Shown one piece after another: positions 13,946-25,300 of a stretch of 64,000 bases of DNA. The DNA is taken from positions 33,107,120-33,171,119 of the forward strand of contig NC_044006.1 in the NCBI RefSeq assembly GCF_900496995.4. Direction: 5' to 3'. The notes under the pieces are model-generated. The model did no database searches, was not told where the DNA came from, and saw only the letters and a list, made by a program, of their open reading frames with translations. The stretch is from Aquila chrysaetos chrysaetos. Lineage: Eukaryota; Chordata; Aves; Accipitriformes; Accipitridae. Position 1 is the first letter of the stretch. Each line of letters begins with the position of its first letter. The position numbers were made by a program, and so were the translations under genes.

Positions 13946-14374
13946 TGAATAATCCTCTATATTAATGTCAAAGCAGTTTGTCTTGGAGTGAATATGTGTA
14001 CCTCCATCCACAAACAGCAGACGTTAGTGCTTTCAAATTGTTTCCTGCTCTATGTTGCTGTAAATAGGGCACTTGTGAAAAGCAACAGCAAGCAGAATCA
14101 CAGAAACTGTGCACCATGAAGAGGGGGATTGCTGCCTTTCCAGGTTATCTGCTCAGTTATTTTCAAGTACTTACTCAAAATTTTTGACACTTTAGCAGTT
14201 GGCCAATTTCTCTTGTCAAAAAAAAAAAAAAAATCAAAGTAAAGATACACATATTACAATGAGAGAAAAATATCAGGTGGCAACAAATGGCAATGTACAC
14301 TGATCTGCTATGAGGCACAAAAAGAATTTTCTGAGAGGACCATTAAATTACTTAGCAGTATTGATGCAGAATTT

Positions 14375-14980
14375 CAGACTGTGCTGGTTTTGGCTGGGAT
14401 AGAGTTAATTTTCTTCACAGTAGCTAGCATGGGGCTATGTTTTGGATTTGTGCTGAAAACAGTGTTGATAACACAGGGATGTCTTTGTTACTGCTGAGCA
14501 GTGCTTACAGGGAGCCAAGGCCTTTTCTGCTCCTCACCCCACCCCACCAGCGAGGAGGCTGGGGGGGCACAAGAAGTTGGGAGGGGACACAGCTGGGACA
14601 GCTGACCCCAACTCACCACAGGGATATTCCAGACCATATGACGTTGTGCTCAGCATATAAAGCTGGGGGGAAGAAGAAGGAAGGGGGGGAATGTTCAGAG
14701 TGATGGCTTTGTCTTCCCAAGTCACCGTTAGGTGTGATGGAGCCCTGCTTTCCTGGAGATGGCTGAACGCCTGCCTGCTGATGGGCAATAGTGAAGGGAT
14801 TCCTTGTTTCACTTTGCTTGCACACTCAGCTTTTGCTTTACCTATTAAACTGTCTTTACCTCAACCCACGAGTTTTCTCACTTTTACCCTTCTGATTCTC
14901 TCCCCCAACCAAACCGGGGGCAGTGAGCAAGTAGCTGCATGGTGCTTAGTTGCTGGCTGGGGTTAAACCACAACACAGAC
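14375..14980 (+). mobile_element. Solo LTR of an endogenous retrovirus, with target-site duplication
   Basis: The element proper is 14380-14975 (596 bp). It starts TGTGCTGG and ends CACAACA, so it has the TG...CA ends of a retroviral LTR, and it is flanked on both sides by CAGAC (14375-14379 and 14976-14980). A TATAAA box at 14656-14661 and an ATTAAA poly(A) signal at 14844-14849 give plus orientation and a U3-R-U5 order. No internal retroviral sequence is attached, so this is a solo LTR formed by LTR-LTR recombination. The 5-bp duplication fits ERVL-like elements, but other classes are possible. The intact duplication suggests a fairly young insertion. It lies antisense to CMTM7, about 1.3 kb past its stop codon. 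Confidence 0.9.
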
Positions 14981-14990
14981 AAATAGAAAA

Positions 14991-15404
14991 ATGTGCAGCA
15001 GGCCACAAAATGCTTTTTTCCTCCAGATTGAACCTGGTAAACTGTATAAATCCTACTTGTTGCAGAAACCTGCTGCACCATCATGCATTTGTCCTGACAG
15101 AAGAGACCAACTTATAAGTACGCGTTCTACTTCACAGCTAGACAAAAAAGGGGAATCACCAAGGACGAGGGGCCTGCGCTTCCCTTTTTCCTGCAAAGAA
15201 TTTCCAGCTCACCAGAGATGGACTGCAAAAGGAGAGAAAGACAAAGGTGCCAAGAAGGCATTGTCTCAGCCTCAAAGCTACATCGAACTTCATGACGATA
15301 CGAGCTTGGACAAAACTGAATTGTTCCTCCTGTCTAGGCTCTGGGCAGAGTCTCTAAAAGCATGGATCCCAGCAGAGGCAGAGGAAGGGACAAACCACAG
15401 GTAA
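14991..15404 (+). other. 137-codon open stretch beside the LTR, ending at a splice-donor-like site (not called as a gene)
   Basis: An ATG-initiated reading frame begins 16 bases past the LTR and stays open to a stop at 15402-15404 (TAA), inside a strong donor-like string (CACAG then GTAAGAG). The translation resembles no family I recognise; it is rich in Ser, Lys and Leu and has no membrane segment or domain motif. It could be a chance ORF, or part of a non-coding transcript initiated in the LTR. I do not call a protein. Confidence 0.15.
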
Positions 15405-16102
15405 GAGCGAAAGAATTCACAATGGCCTTTCCATAAACACTGTTAGACTCCAAAGAGAATGATTTATAGGAAATGCACAGAAATTTTCTACAGAACAGGT
15501 CTTACAAATACCCATTTTACAAATGAATATTTGTGAAAAGGCAAAAAAAAGATCCCACAAAACATTAAACACATATTCTTGGAGACGTATTTTCTTGTAT
15601 TTGGCAGAGGGAAGTTTTTAAGAATAATCTTTGATTGTTAATAACCTGTAAAAATTCATGGAGAAAAAACCTGATTTCATCATGTACTGTTGGGGCTAGT
15701 AGGGAGTGTTTGCAATGATGTATTCAAGTTGCAGTTCATAGTTTTTGGTGCTGGCTGAGCTGATGTTAGAAAAAGTCCACAGTTGTAATAGAAAGAGGTA
15801 ACAAAGACTTGGGTCAGCTTATCCAAGCACAAATCAGTTTGTAACAGTTCCTTTGTTAAACAAATCACCTTTGGAAGTTAAGAATCAGGTAGGAATTTTC
15901 AGGATTTCCCTTCTGTAAACAGATGGAGGAAATCAGAAGGAATTTTTCCATCCCTCTGAAAGGAGAACCAAATGACTCTCCAAATGAGTTTTAAATGCAC
16001 GTATTGCAAATAGCTGTAAATGACCACAGCCCAGCTTGTGAGACAGAACTTGTCTTTCTCTGTAAAGCTCATAAAAAACATGTTCTCCATTATAAAATTC
16101 TC

Positions 16103-16123
16103 GGGGGGGGGGGGGGGGGGGGG
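16103..16123. repeat. 21-base G homopolymer (C run in CMTM7 mRNA sense)
   Basis: Twenty-one consecutive G on the plus strand, followed by AATTGGGGG. It starts 183 nt past the CMTM7 stop, so it would be a C21 tract in the CMTM7 3' UTR if the UTR extends this far. The run can form G-quadruplexes on the plus strand and is prone to length change and sequencing error. Confidence 0.9.
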
Positions 16124-16305
16124 AATTGGGGGAGAGCAAAAAAACTTTGGTTCACAACATTGTTTTGCATAGGCATTCAAGTAGATCTTCAAATGCTACC
16201 GGCTGTCCAGGCTAGTGACAAAATACCCATGCTCTCTCCTCAGTAGTGGATGCTCCTCTTTGGTATCCTATTTTGTAAGGCAGACGTCTTGCAGAGATGA
16301 AGGAG

Positions 16306-16319
16306 TCACACAGATGCAT
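16306..16319 (-). CDS. CMTM7: CMTM7 terminal coding exon 5 (14 coding nt)
   Basis: After a pyrimidine-rich acceptor (CTTCCTTTTCAAAG, minus strand) the sequence reads ATGCATCTGTGTGA. Joined to the single A left by exon 4 it gives Asn-Ala-Ser-Val-stop, which aligns with the human Asp-Ala-Ala-Val end and explains the conserved GTAAGT donor in exon 4. The stop TGA is at 16308-16306 and the intron is 359 bp. I chose this by searching for a phase-compatible AxxV-stop end; a more distant exon cannot be wholly excluded. Confidence 0.85.
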
Positions 16320-19300
16320 CTTTGAAAAGGAAGACAGTGTCACTTGCATTGCCACAAACGAATTCATCTATTTGATTACAGAATACACAGGAAGCCTTCT
16401 TTTGGTAGAGGGTGGGTGAGGGAGAAGAGAAAGCACTCATACATTCACTACTTGCTAGAAGCAAGTTATTTTGCTCTTGTAGTTAGTTGTTAACAGCTGT
16501 CAGTAGCTGTGATAATGTCTGTGTTGACAGAAAATACGGAATTATTGCTTTATGAGTAATTTTGAGCTACAAGGAACAGGACGTTAATAAATCCTTCCAG
16601 GTAGACACAGCCCTGTGGCAGAAACTATAAATATTCATTTTGGGAAGCATTCTGGCAGTTACTAAGCATGATACTTACTTGTTGACTGCGTGATGCACGA
16701 AACCTTGTAAGATGACCATATGCTTAAAACACAAAGGATCGTAGCTAGGAACCCGAAAGTCTGGATGAGAAAACAAACAAACCACAAATACTTACAGAAC
16801 ATTAGATGACACATATTCCATGAATGTATGGACACTCTTGTATATCCAGCTACATATTTTATGACATTAACAGACCCCCCAAAGTGATTTTTTACTGCAT
16901 TCTGCCAATATGCTAAAAAAATAAAAGTTTCCATAGTATAATAGCAGCTTATGTCTTGTAAAACCAGTGACTGCAAGATAGACTGAGAGTCATATACAAG
17001 GCGGGAGAAAAAGCTGGACAGCAGCACAGAGTCTCACCTTCTAGACTTCTCACTAGGATTCTGCAACAAAGAAAAGACTTTTTCTAATTCCTCTGATTAC
17101 TGCTCTTTTACTGCCCCATTCAAACAAGTCTTTCCCTGCCATCTACCAAATAAAAGTCAGGTAAGTAAGTCTTCTAGTCTGTTTGCATCATCAGGACTAA
17201 GCTTCTGAAAGTAATTTTTTATTCCGGAGGAGTTGTATTTCAGGTCCTGCTGCTGTGAAAATACTGTTGCCCACACTCAGAAGTCATGCCTCTCTCTGTA
17301 AAGCCCTCCAGCCAACAGAGGCAGGGAGTATCTTCCAGTAAGTCAGCCCAGGACCCCAGTGAGTTTTAGCTCAGGAGAAATTATCTTGAACAGGGGTCTG
17401 TTCAGGAGCAGGAGTCATCAAACGCTGAAGGCTGGGGTGAAACCCTTTAGGTAACTTCTAGCTGCTACAACAATGACTTGACAAAACTGAACTGTCTTAA
17501 TTCTCCCCCTATACACATTAGTTCCTATGAGTTAAAGCAGGAGCCTTTGGTTTCAACTCTCTGACAGGACAAATACCCACTTTAGTGGTGAGACTGGAGT
17601 CTCACAACAAAATATTTTTCTTGGCATTGTGTTACAGAACATTCACTGAAATGAGCTAGAAGGTAAGACTGAGCAAGGCAAATCTGTAAGAAAATAAAAT
17701 TACAAGTAATAGATTTCCAATGCCCTACTTAATATATATTGCAATTAAAAAAGTGTCAAGACTAATAAACACAGTCTTACCGCTCCAGCCACAAGTCCAG
17801 TCAAATTGTAGCTCTTGGATGCTGCTACAATCGATGCAATGAGAAGCAGAATTGTACCGATTAAATAATGAAGAAACTCCTGTAAAGACAAGCACAGCCT
17901 GCATCAGAAGGGAAACTTATCAGCAAAGCATTTCAGTATGCCTCAGAATGAAAACAAGTTGGCAAAGGTTACTCAAACCCAGAGGACAAAACACCAGTCA
18001 AATCAAAAAGAGGAAAAAAAAAAGGGGGGAAAAGAGAAAAAAACACTTTGTGAGTGGATTTTGTACCATACCTGACTTTCTGTTCAAAAAAGGAAAGAGG
18101 GCCAATCTTCAGGTCTACTAATGTCACTGGATCTACTTACTGGGTATGGATGCAATCCTTTCAATTCAACATGGTACATTACTGAGGGTGAAACATGTAT
18201 CTTTATTGCATGGAGTATGCACCTTACTTAAAGAGACAGTTCTGGAAGAAGGGAGAAGGGCATATTTCTCTAGCCTATATGAAATGGCAACAAATGGGAG
18301 CAAATGGCATAAGTGGAAAACCAAATGCTCCTACTTCAGATAATCTCAGAGAGCAAGGAGTGGATCTACTGCTGGAGTTACTAACAATTTACATCAACCA
18401 AGACTGGAAACAGGTGGGAAGCCATAAAAAGCACAACTACACAGACACTCATAACCAACACCCAGGCTCCTAAGTCTGTAAGGGTGGCTCCAGCTGTCCT
18501 GCAGTAAAACATGGTGCCACGGGTTTTTCTGAGAGAGCGCTGAGGCACCACATCTAAGCTTTTCTCTAGTGTGACGAGTATCAGTCCAGGAATCAATTTT
18601 ACCTTGTTATAAGCAGAGGTTATGTGCGGATTTAGATTTTGAATCCTCACAAAGTTTATGGCAACTTATGGGTGTTTGCAAACTGAACATGGGTTGTTTC
18701 TTTTGCATGGTGGGGTGGGCAGGAGGGTATCTGCTTATGTTATCTGCATTGCACTACCAGCATGAACCAAGCAAATGCAATGTATAAGGGAGAGGAGAGA
18801 TTCCATCTCAAACGAAAGGAGAAAGAATATAGTCCCAAAAGGAAATTGTTCAAGGAAATCCCAGAAGAGAAATAGTCTGTCATACCATACCACAGCTTCC
18901 CTCTGTTCAGGTGTTTATAAACAGCTGAGGAGGATCTTCGCCATAAAGCAGGCTCTGAGACTGCAACTTACTTTCCTCATTTGTAACGTTGTTTCAGGTA
19001 ATCAAGATGTCAGCCCTTGCTTTTGGTAGAATAAATTATTTCCATAAGGAGGCTTCTCTGGCTAGTCCACGATGCAGCAGGCAAATTAGGCACGCCACTG
19101 CCTCCTTAGAGACATGAAATAAACCAGTGTACACAGCCCACTACTTCAGAGGAATCCGAGGGATGGGCAAAGGTGCAAAAGATTCATCAAAGGCTAAATT
19201 AGGTGGAGAACCAACCCCTGGCAGGGCTGAGAGAGTGCCCCTCTGGAGAAATACTTCCCAGCTTTAAAAGACGTCAGTGCTAAACAACTTCTTGAACCAC

Positions 19301-22300
19301 CGCAACTTTACTGACTGCAAATCACACCCCTGATTGCAATGTAGAGATCCTGCCAGGAAACTCAGCCAAACACCAGCAGTAGTTTCCCAAAGTCTCTTAC
19401 AGGTCTTCCTATTCTGTGCTAAAGATACTTCAATATGTGACTGAAAAGGAAGTTGGTTGTAACAGAGCAGCGATGTTCGAACATCACATCCCATAAAGGT
19501 ATCTGAAGCTGACCAGCCACAAACTGCAGTGCCTTAAACTCACTAGTGACTCTGGAACATTTAGGAATGATTAAACACACCATAAAAAACAAAAGCAGCC
19601 TACGCAGAGGTCAAAATGGCATAGTCCTGTTACAGCAATGCACACATTAAATGCTGCCATTTATTAGCTTATTTCAATCCTTTATTTCAATTCCTGCACC
19701 TGTATTACCTCCAGATAAAGAAGTACTTTCTAGAGACAGATGGTGGTACACATTTGAAAAAATAAGAAGGGGTGCAAGTCTAACTGTATTCCTCAGCTAA
19801 AAAGAAAACTAAATTTTTCTCTCTGGTTAGAAGTGGATGGATGGACAAACTGTTATCTTAGATCTGTAAACTACTTACATAGCTTCCATTAAATGCCATT
19901 CAACCACTTCTTGGATCTCAAAATCCTTCTACTTCTCTCCAGTTGGCTTTCCCCATCCCTTTGGTCCTTCCTCTGTGGAACTAACATGTCACTATGTGTG
20001 AGGGAGACATGTTCCAAGAGGTTATTAAAATCCATCATCCCACACTAGGACGCAGGACTCTTCTGTTAGCTGACCTTATTCAAAGCTACTGAGGAAGTTC
20101 AGGTCTTGCATTTTCTGTGCTGCTTGTTAGTTCTCTGCTAGGATATGAGAGATGGATCTGCAGGGGAAATGCGGGAATGAGGCAGGAACATCCTGCAGGA
20201 TATCCCAGGAATGGCCAGGCTATGGCAATCAGGCTGAGGCTCCTATTTCTTGCTATTGTTTAAGTTACCTAAAACCATACCAAAAAGAGACATATTTAAC
20301 TTAAATAGCACTCGTAGACTTTATTTTGGGACAGGAAGTAGTATATTATTTCTAATGCTATGATTTGGTACTCTAGCAATCCCTTAGCTGCTATAAATGA
20401 CCTGAGCTAGGACCCATCTGCTGAAGGCGTGATAATCAGTAGCTTCTTTTCAATTGTCTCAGAATAACACTATTGCCTTCCCTGGAGTAAATCTGGATTT
20501 ATACCTGTGTAAAGGAGGGCAGATCCAAATCAGCTAAAAAACTTAGAATTACAGCACCTGCTGAAACAAATACTAACAACAATAGCAACAAAAGGATTTG
20601 TATGCAAGGCAAAAAAGAATTACGTGAAAGACAGCCTATCACTGTGTGATAGCACAAGAAAATGGACTAAGTAATTGAGACATCAACTCACAGGAGAGGC
20701 AAGGAACCCAGACCATCTAACAGGCTTACCGCAAGTGGCCAGCTAACGCAAGTAAGCTTCCTGTAGATTCTGAAAATGTGGATAATGTAGAAGAACAAAA
20801 TCATAACCAAGTCACACATGGTAACAATCTGAAAGTAGCTGTATGCACTGTAATCCGTCCATGGAGAATTATTTACGCTGATGAATCCAACCAGCAGTGA
20901 GATCTGAAAGACAAAAGGCACATTAAAGATTTTTACAATGGCGCTCAGAGGGTTGTGGAGATGATTTAAAACACAACAAAATGGCACTTAGAAGACAAAT
21001 ATCTAATGTAAATTGGATGGTCCCAACAAAACAGAGGACAAAGTAACGAGCATGGTAATGATGTTTTAAAATTTGCTGTTAAATGAGCTAAAACAACCAT
21101 TAAGAGTGGGCAAAGAGCCAACTGCTAGAAGGAAAGCAGCAGCTTCAACCTGAAGAATCCAACCTGAAGAAGTCTCTATGTACAATACAAGAGGTCTCAA
21201 ATAGAGAAGAGGCATTGAATGCCTGGAGTTGCACCAGTGACTGAAGCATGTAAACCTCATGGACTTTCAGAAGGAAAACACTGAAAGCTGTAGAAATGAA
21301 GGTGCCTATGAACACATGCACCTTTACTTCCATTTAGTGAGATTTCTCACATGCAAAGTGGGAGGACCTGGCTCCAACTGAGCTAACAGTTTTACCCTTC
21401 CTTTTCTAACACCTACAGAGCAGGATTATTAGCAGACTATAAGGTAGTATCATAGCAAATAATATAAACTTTTGGAGGAATTGATCAATTCACCCCACCC
21501 CCAATACAATAGTTATAAAGCTTTAGTATGTTAACATTGTCACATAAAACTATAAAGCATTATTGTATAACTTCTTTCAGTTGTAGGCTTGCAAAGCACA
21601 AAAGCTATTTTATTTTTTTAATCTAAAGCTACTTGTTTATTTCACTGATCTTGCTGCTTCTACCAGCCTGGCTAGCCTGGGTGATAAAAATAAATCTACC
21701 AAGGATATACCCAAATATTTTCTTATTACAGAGTTTGTCAATGCTTGCTTTCAGCCACTGTAATTTTTAGTTCATCCAAAGCCAGCCAGGAGCAATAATG
21801 ATTCACAGTTTAAGTGTTTCTCCAAGACATTAAAAAACTATCTGAGAAGGCCAGCACTTGGCTGGATGGAGCACCATCCTTTCCTGTACACTCATCTGCC
21901 AAACTCCTAACCAACTGCATCCATTACCCGCCCAAACAACATAGCTTAGATTCTCCCTGCTGTAATTTTAACTGAGTTTCACCTGCTTGATTCTAAGTGG
22001 ACAGGCTAAACGTATGCATCTTCAAGGGCAACCAAAAGCTCTATACACACATAAGAACTTCACAAGAAGTTCTGGAGAACTTGTCACCTTGGCCAAACTT
22101 CATCCAAACAGCCACATCAATGTCACGACAGTGAACCACCTCAAAAAGGTGGCTCCAAAGAGAAAAGTCAGTGCTCCGGGATCCTTTCCCAACACGAGTG
22201 GCTAAGTTATCGTTAGATCTGGTCCAGCTCCACTATTTTTACTGTGGTAGTCCAAGGGGTTAATATTAGCATTGTAAGTGATGCTCAGTCCAAGCCAGTG

Positions 22301-25300
22301 ACAGGCTTCTGCACTAGAGTAAGCCTACATCTCCTCTTAGCTTTGAAATAGGTATAGGGTAGGAAAGACAGGACTTTGAGGTGCAGGGCTAGATCATCCT
22401 CAATACTTCTCAAGAATGGAGGTTACATGTGCCTTTTTGAAAATGCATTGTACTGCTCAGTCCCTGTCTCCCCAAAATATGTGCCTGCCCTCTGGTTTGG
22501 GAGTGTAACATCACAGCAGCATCCTGCATGTTTAGTGCTTCTGCCTGTACCATGCCTGTTCTCTGCATCTCACAGCCTAGCCACTGGGGAATCCTAAATG
22601 CACAAAGTCCTGCATCTTGTGCATGGCAGAGCTTTCTGAGATGCTACATTTCTTAGAAGATGACAAAGCAATGCTCTCCACAATTCAGCATTTAAAGACT
22701 TCTGGCCCAGTTCTTCAATTCTGAGATAATTTTAATGAAGTTTTGCCCAATCTACGTCTACATACACCAGGTCTACCTTAAGCTGTGGTTGCAGGAGGGG
22801 CCATGGCCTTTGTCATCTTCTCCTTCCCACCCTGATTTCACTCCCTACCGTGTACTGGCTCCTCCACTCGTCTGTGCTGAGCCACCTCAGCGTACTAAGC
22901 CAGCAGAAAAGTGAATTACTAAAAAACCCAAATAGCTTTACTCTGACTCTGCCATCACACAAGGCAGGGTCAGGTGAGCAAGGAAGTGTGAGGGAGAAGC
23001 TAGGACTCCAGTGGAAAGGACAGGGAGCACTGAGCAGGCAGGATGGCAGCAGCCAGTAACCACACTGGCTCAGGCTGCCGCAGACCATCCATCTCAGTTC
23101 CTTGAATCTTAATGTCAGTTAAGCAAAGAGTCGTCTGACTTTTAGCTGTTGAATAACTTGAACAATCAGAAGGAGATCAGCAGGTCATTTACCCTATAAT
23201 CTAGGAGAACACCTGAAGTGATGCCAGACACTCAGCTGTTATTTTAATAAGAAAATGAAAACTAAGTTTAATGAAATTTCATTCTATAGGAAGATTCAAC
23301 AAGAAGTCACAGCAAGCATTGAATCTTGCTCTTGGATAAAGGTGGGATAAGGACAACACTTCTCTAACCACAAAGGGCTAAAAGGGGTCTCCCTTATTCA
23401 GATGTCTTCACAATAATCAGTTCTCAATTTCAATTACAGTGTACAAATCGAGAAGGAAGTGCTAATTCACAGAAATATTACATCTGCCTATAGGCTCATT
23501 TAATGCTTGAACCACTAACTTTAGCAACTTTTTTACTGTGTACAAAGGATAAGAAGGACTGGATCCTTGAAATACAATCACTATCCAAATAATAAGAAGC
23601 ACTGGTAAAAAAAACTTAGCTTAAACTAGACCTGGTTCCTTCAACTTCATGGAAGCATGAAAGTATTTTTTTTTTCAGTTAAAAGGTATTTAAAAATTGA
23701 GAAGAAGCATAAGGAAGAACGTAAGCCATCCAAGGACAAGGTCAGAAAATTCATCTGAGCTGTTATATTCCTCAGAAATAAGAAGATACAAGGTACCAAC
23801 CAGTCAGTTTAGAATCTGCTCAGATCCTAAGAACAGGGTAGAAATGTGGATTTGAACAAACATGCTTTCCATTTCAAGTTTACTTCACAATTAAAACAAT
23901 TCCAAAAACAATTAGTAAAGATTCTCCCTTCTTTGGTTTTAGATGTGCCTCAGCACACAGGTAGGAAGAAATTCCTGCGTGGCAACAGGTATTTCTTTCA
24001 AAGATTTCCTTTCTCAGCATAAATTTCACAACATGAGATTTACATGCAATTTCTAAAGAGGGTTCTCTGATTGGAGGCACATAATGCTATTTCACAGGAC
24101 AAGTGCAAAGGGACCATATCAACAACTTTATATAAAGCTATACCGTGTTTGCCACACTATATTGCCTGCATGGCTAGCAGGTACAGTCAGCGTTTAAAAC
24201 TCACCTGTTGAAAAAGAATGCTAACATGTAGGAAATAGGGCCACATAATATTATTTGTCCTTTACAAGTGACAAATACCAAAGTTCCTTCACCAGATATT
24301 GGTTTATCATGATATACTGGGTGATGACTATATTTTTTCCCCCTGGAATTCCTTTTTCCAGAGAACTTGAAATTGAGCGCTAAAATGATTAATATGTACT
24401 TGTCTGAGATACAGTTCAACATATATCTAGAAGTCAGTTTGTGGCACAGAGAGAGAGAAAGAAATGAATGGCAAAGCATTAAAATGATCAAATGTTATGA
24501 GTGTTCTTTATGCATCTGTGCTCAGGGGAGCAGGTTAATACATCTTGAAAATAAAAACCAGAGGCACAAAAAAATTAGGGCACTGCCATTTCGATTTGAA
24601 TATAGTATTTCACAGATTGTGAGAGCAGCAGACATGCAACCCATAGCCAGCAAGCCAGTCAGACCAGAAGTACAGATCCAGTGATGGTCAGTCTCCTTAG
24701 AAGATTTCAATGTGCTCCACAAAATATATCCAGGCTTTAGACCTGCATTACAAAAGGGGTGAGGGACATATTGCAGGATGCTACTGTTTAAGTGCTTTCT
24801 GGTTTCTGGAAAGCCGAACAAAGAATATATGCATCAATCAACTCAAAGGAGAGATTTTTGGATTTAAATAAAGTAAGTTCCATATTTACTCTGTTTCACA
24901 GAAGTTGATCGGCTTAAACTAATCCACTTCTTGACTTTCCATCGGACCAGATATTTGAAGTGAGTCATCAAGTGTGTTTAGGAACACTGGTATATATCAG
25001 GAACTATCTCACAGTGAAGCCAACATGAACTAAAGACAGTCAGCAACTGCCAGGAGGCACTCAACACCTTACCAGACAGAACAGACACCATAAAAGAAAG
25101 ATGGTAAGAGTCTGCATTCTCTTCTCTATTTTGAGCTGGAGACGAGGCAACGACATCCTCTGCAATGTGGCCATGGAAGATGTTGGCTCTTGAATAGCTC
25201 TGACATAAGCTCCCAAGCCTTAACTCCATTCTGATTTGAAGTGAACACAGCTCTGCCAAAAATGAAACATAATTTGCTTTTTCCTGATATGGTCTTCCTT

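Larger units (their letters stand above)
4641..14374. other. Intergenic region, no gene recognised
   Basis: I see no conserved coding exon, RNA gene or recognisable transposon in this 9.7-kb stretch. It holds only short simple-sequence tracts, such as a G-rich patch near 8148 and pyrimidine tracts near 10 kb, plus chance ORFs up to 134 codons with low-complexity translations. It lies between the 3' ends of the inferred CMTM6 and of CMTM7. AATAAA on the minus strand at 13940-13945 might belong to a long CMTM7 3' UTR. Confidence 0.6.
14981..16305 (-). other. CMTM7: CMTM7 3' flank, probable 3' UTR
   Basis: This is the sequence after the CMTM7 stop. The only notable contents are the 21-base G/C run and the open stretch beside the LTR. 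On the minus strand I see no canonical AATAAA in this interval, only a TATAAA variant near 15.46 kb, so the mRNA end is not determined. Confidence 0.4.

Noticed and set aside
16662-17027. 121-codon minus-strand ORF as a single protein
   Set aside because: Only its last part (from 16760) is CMTM7 exon 4; the N-terminal part is intron 3 read through the acceptor.
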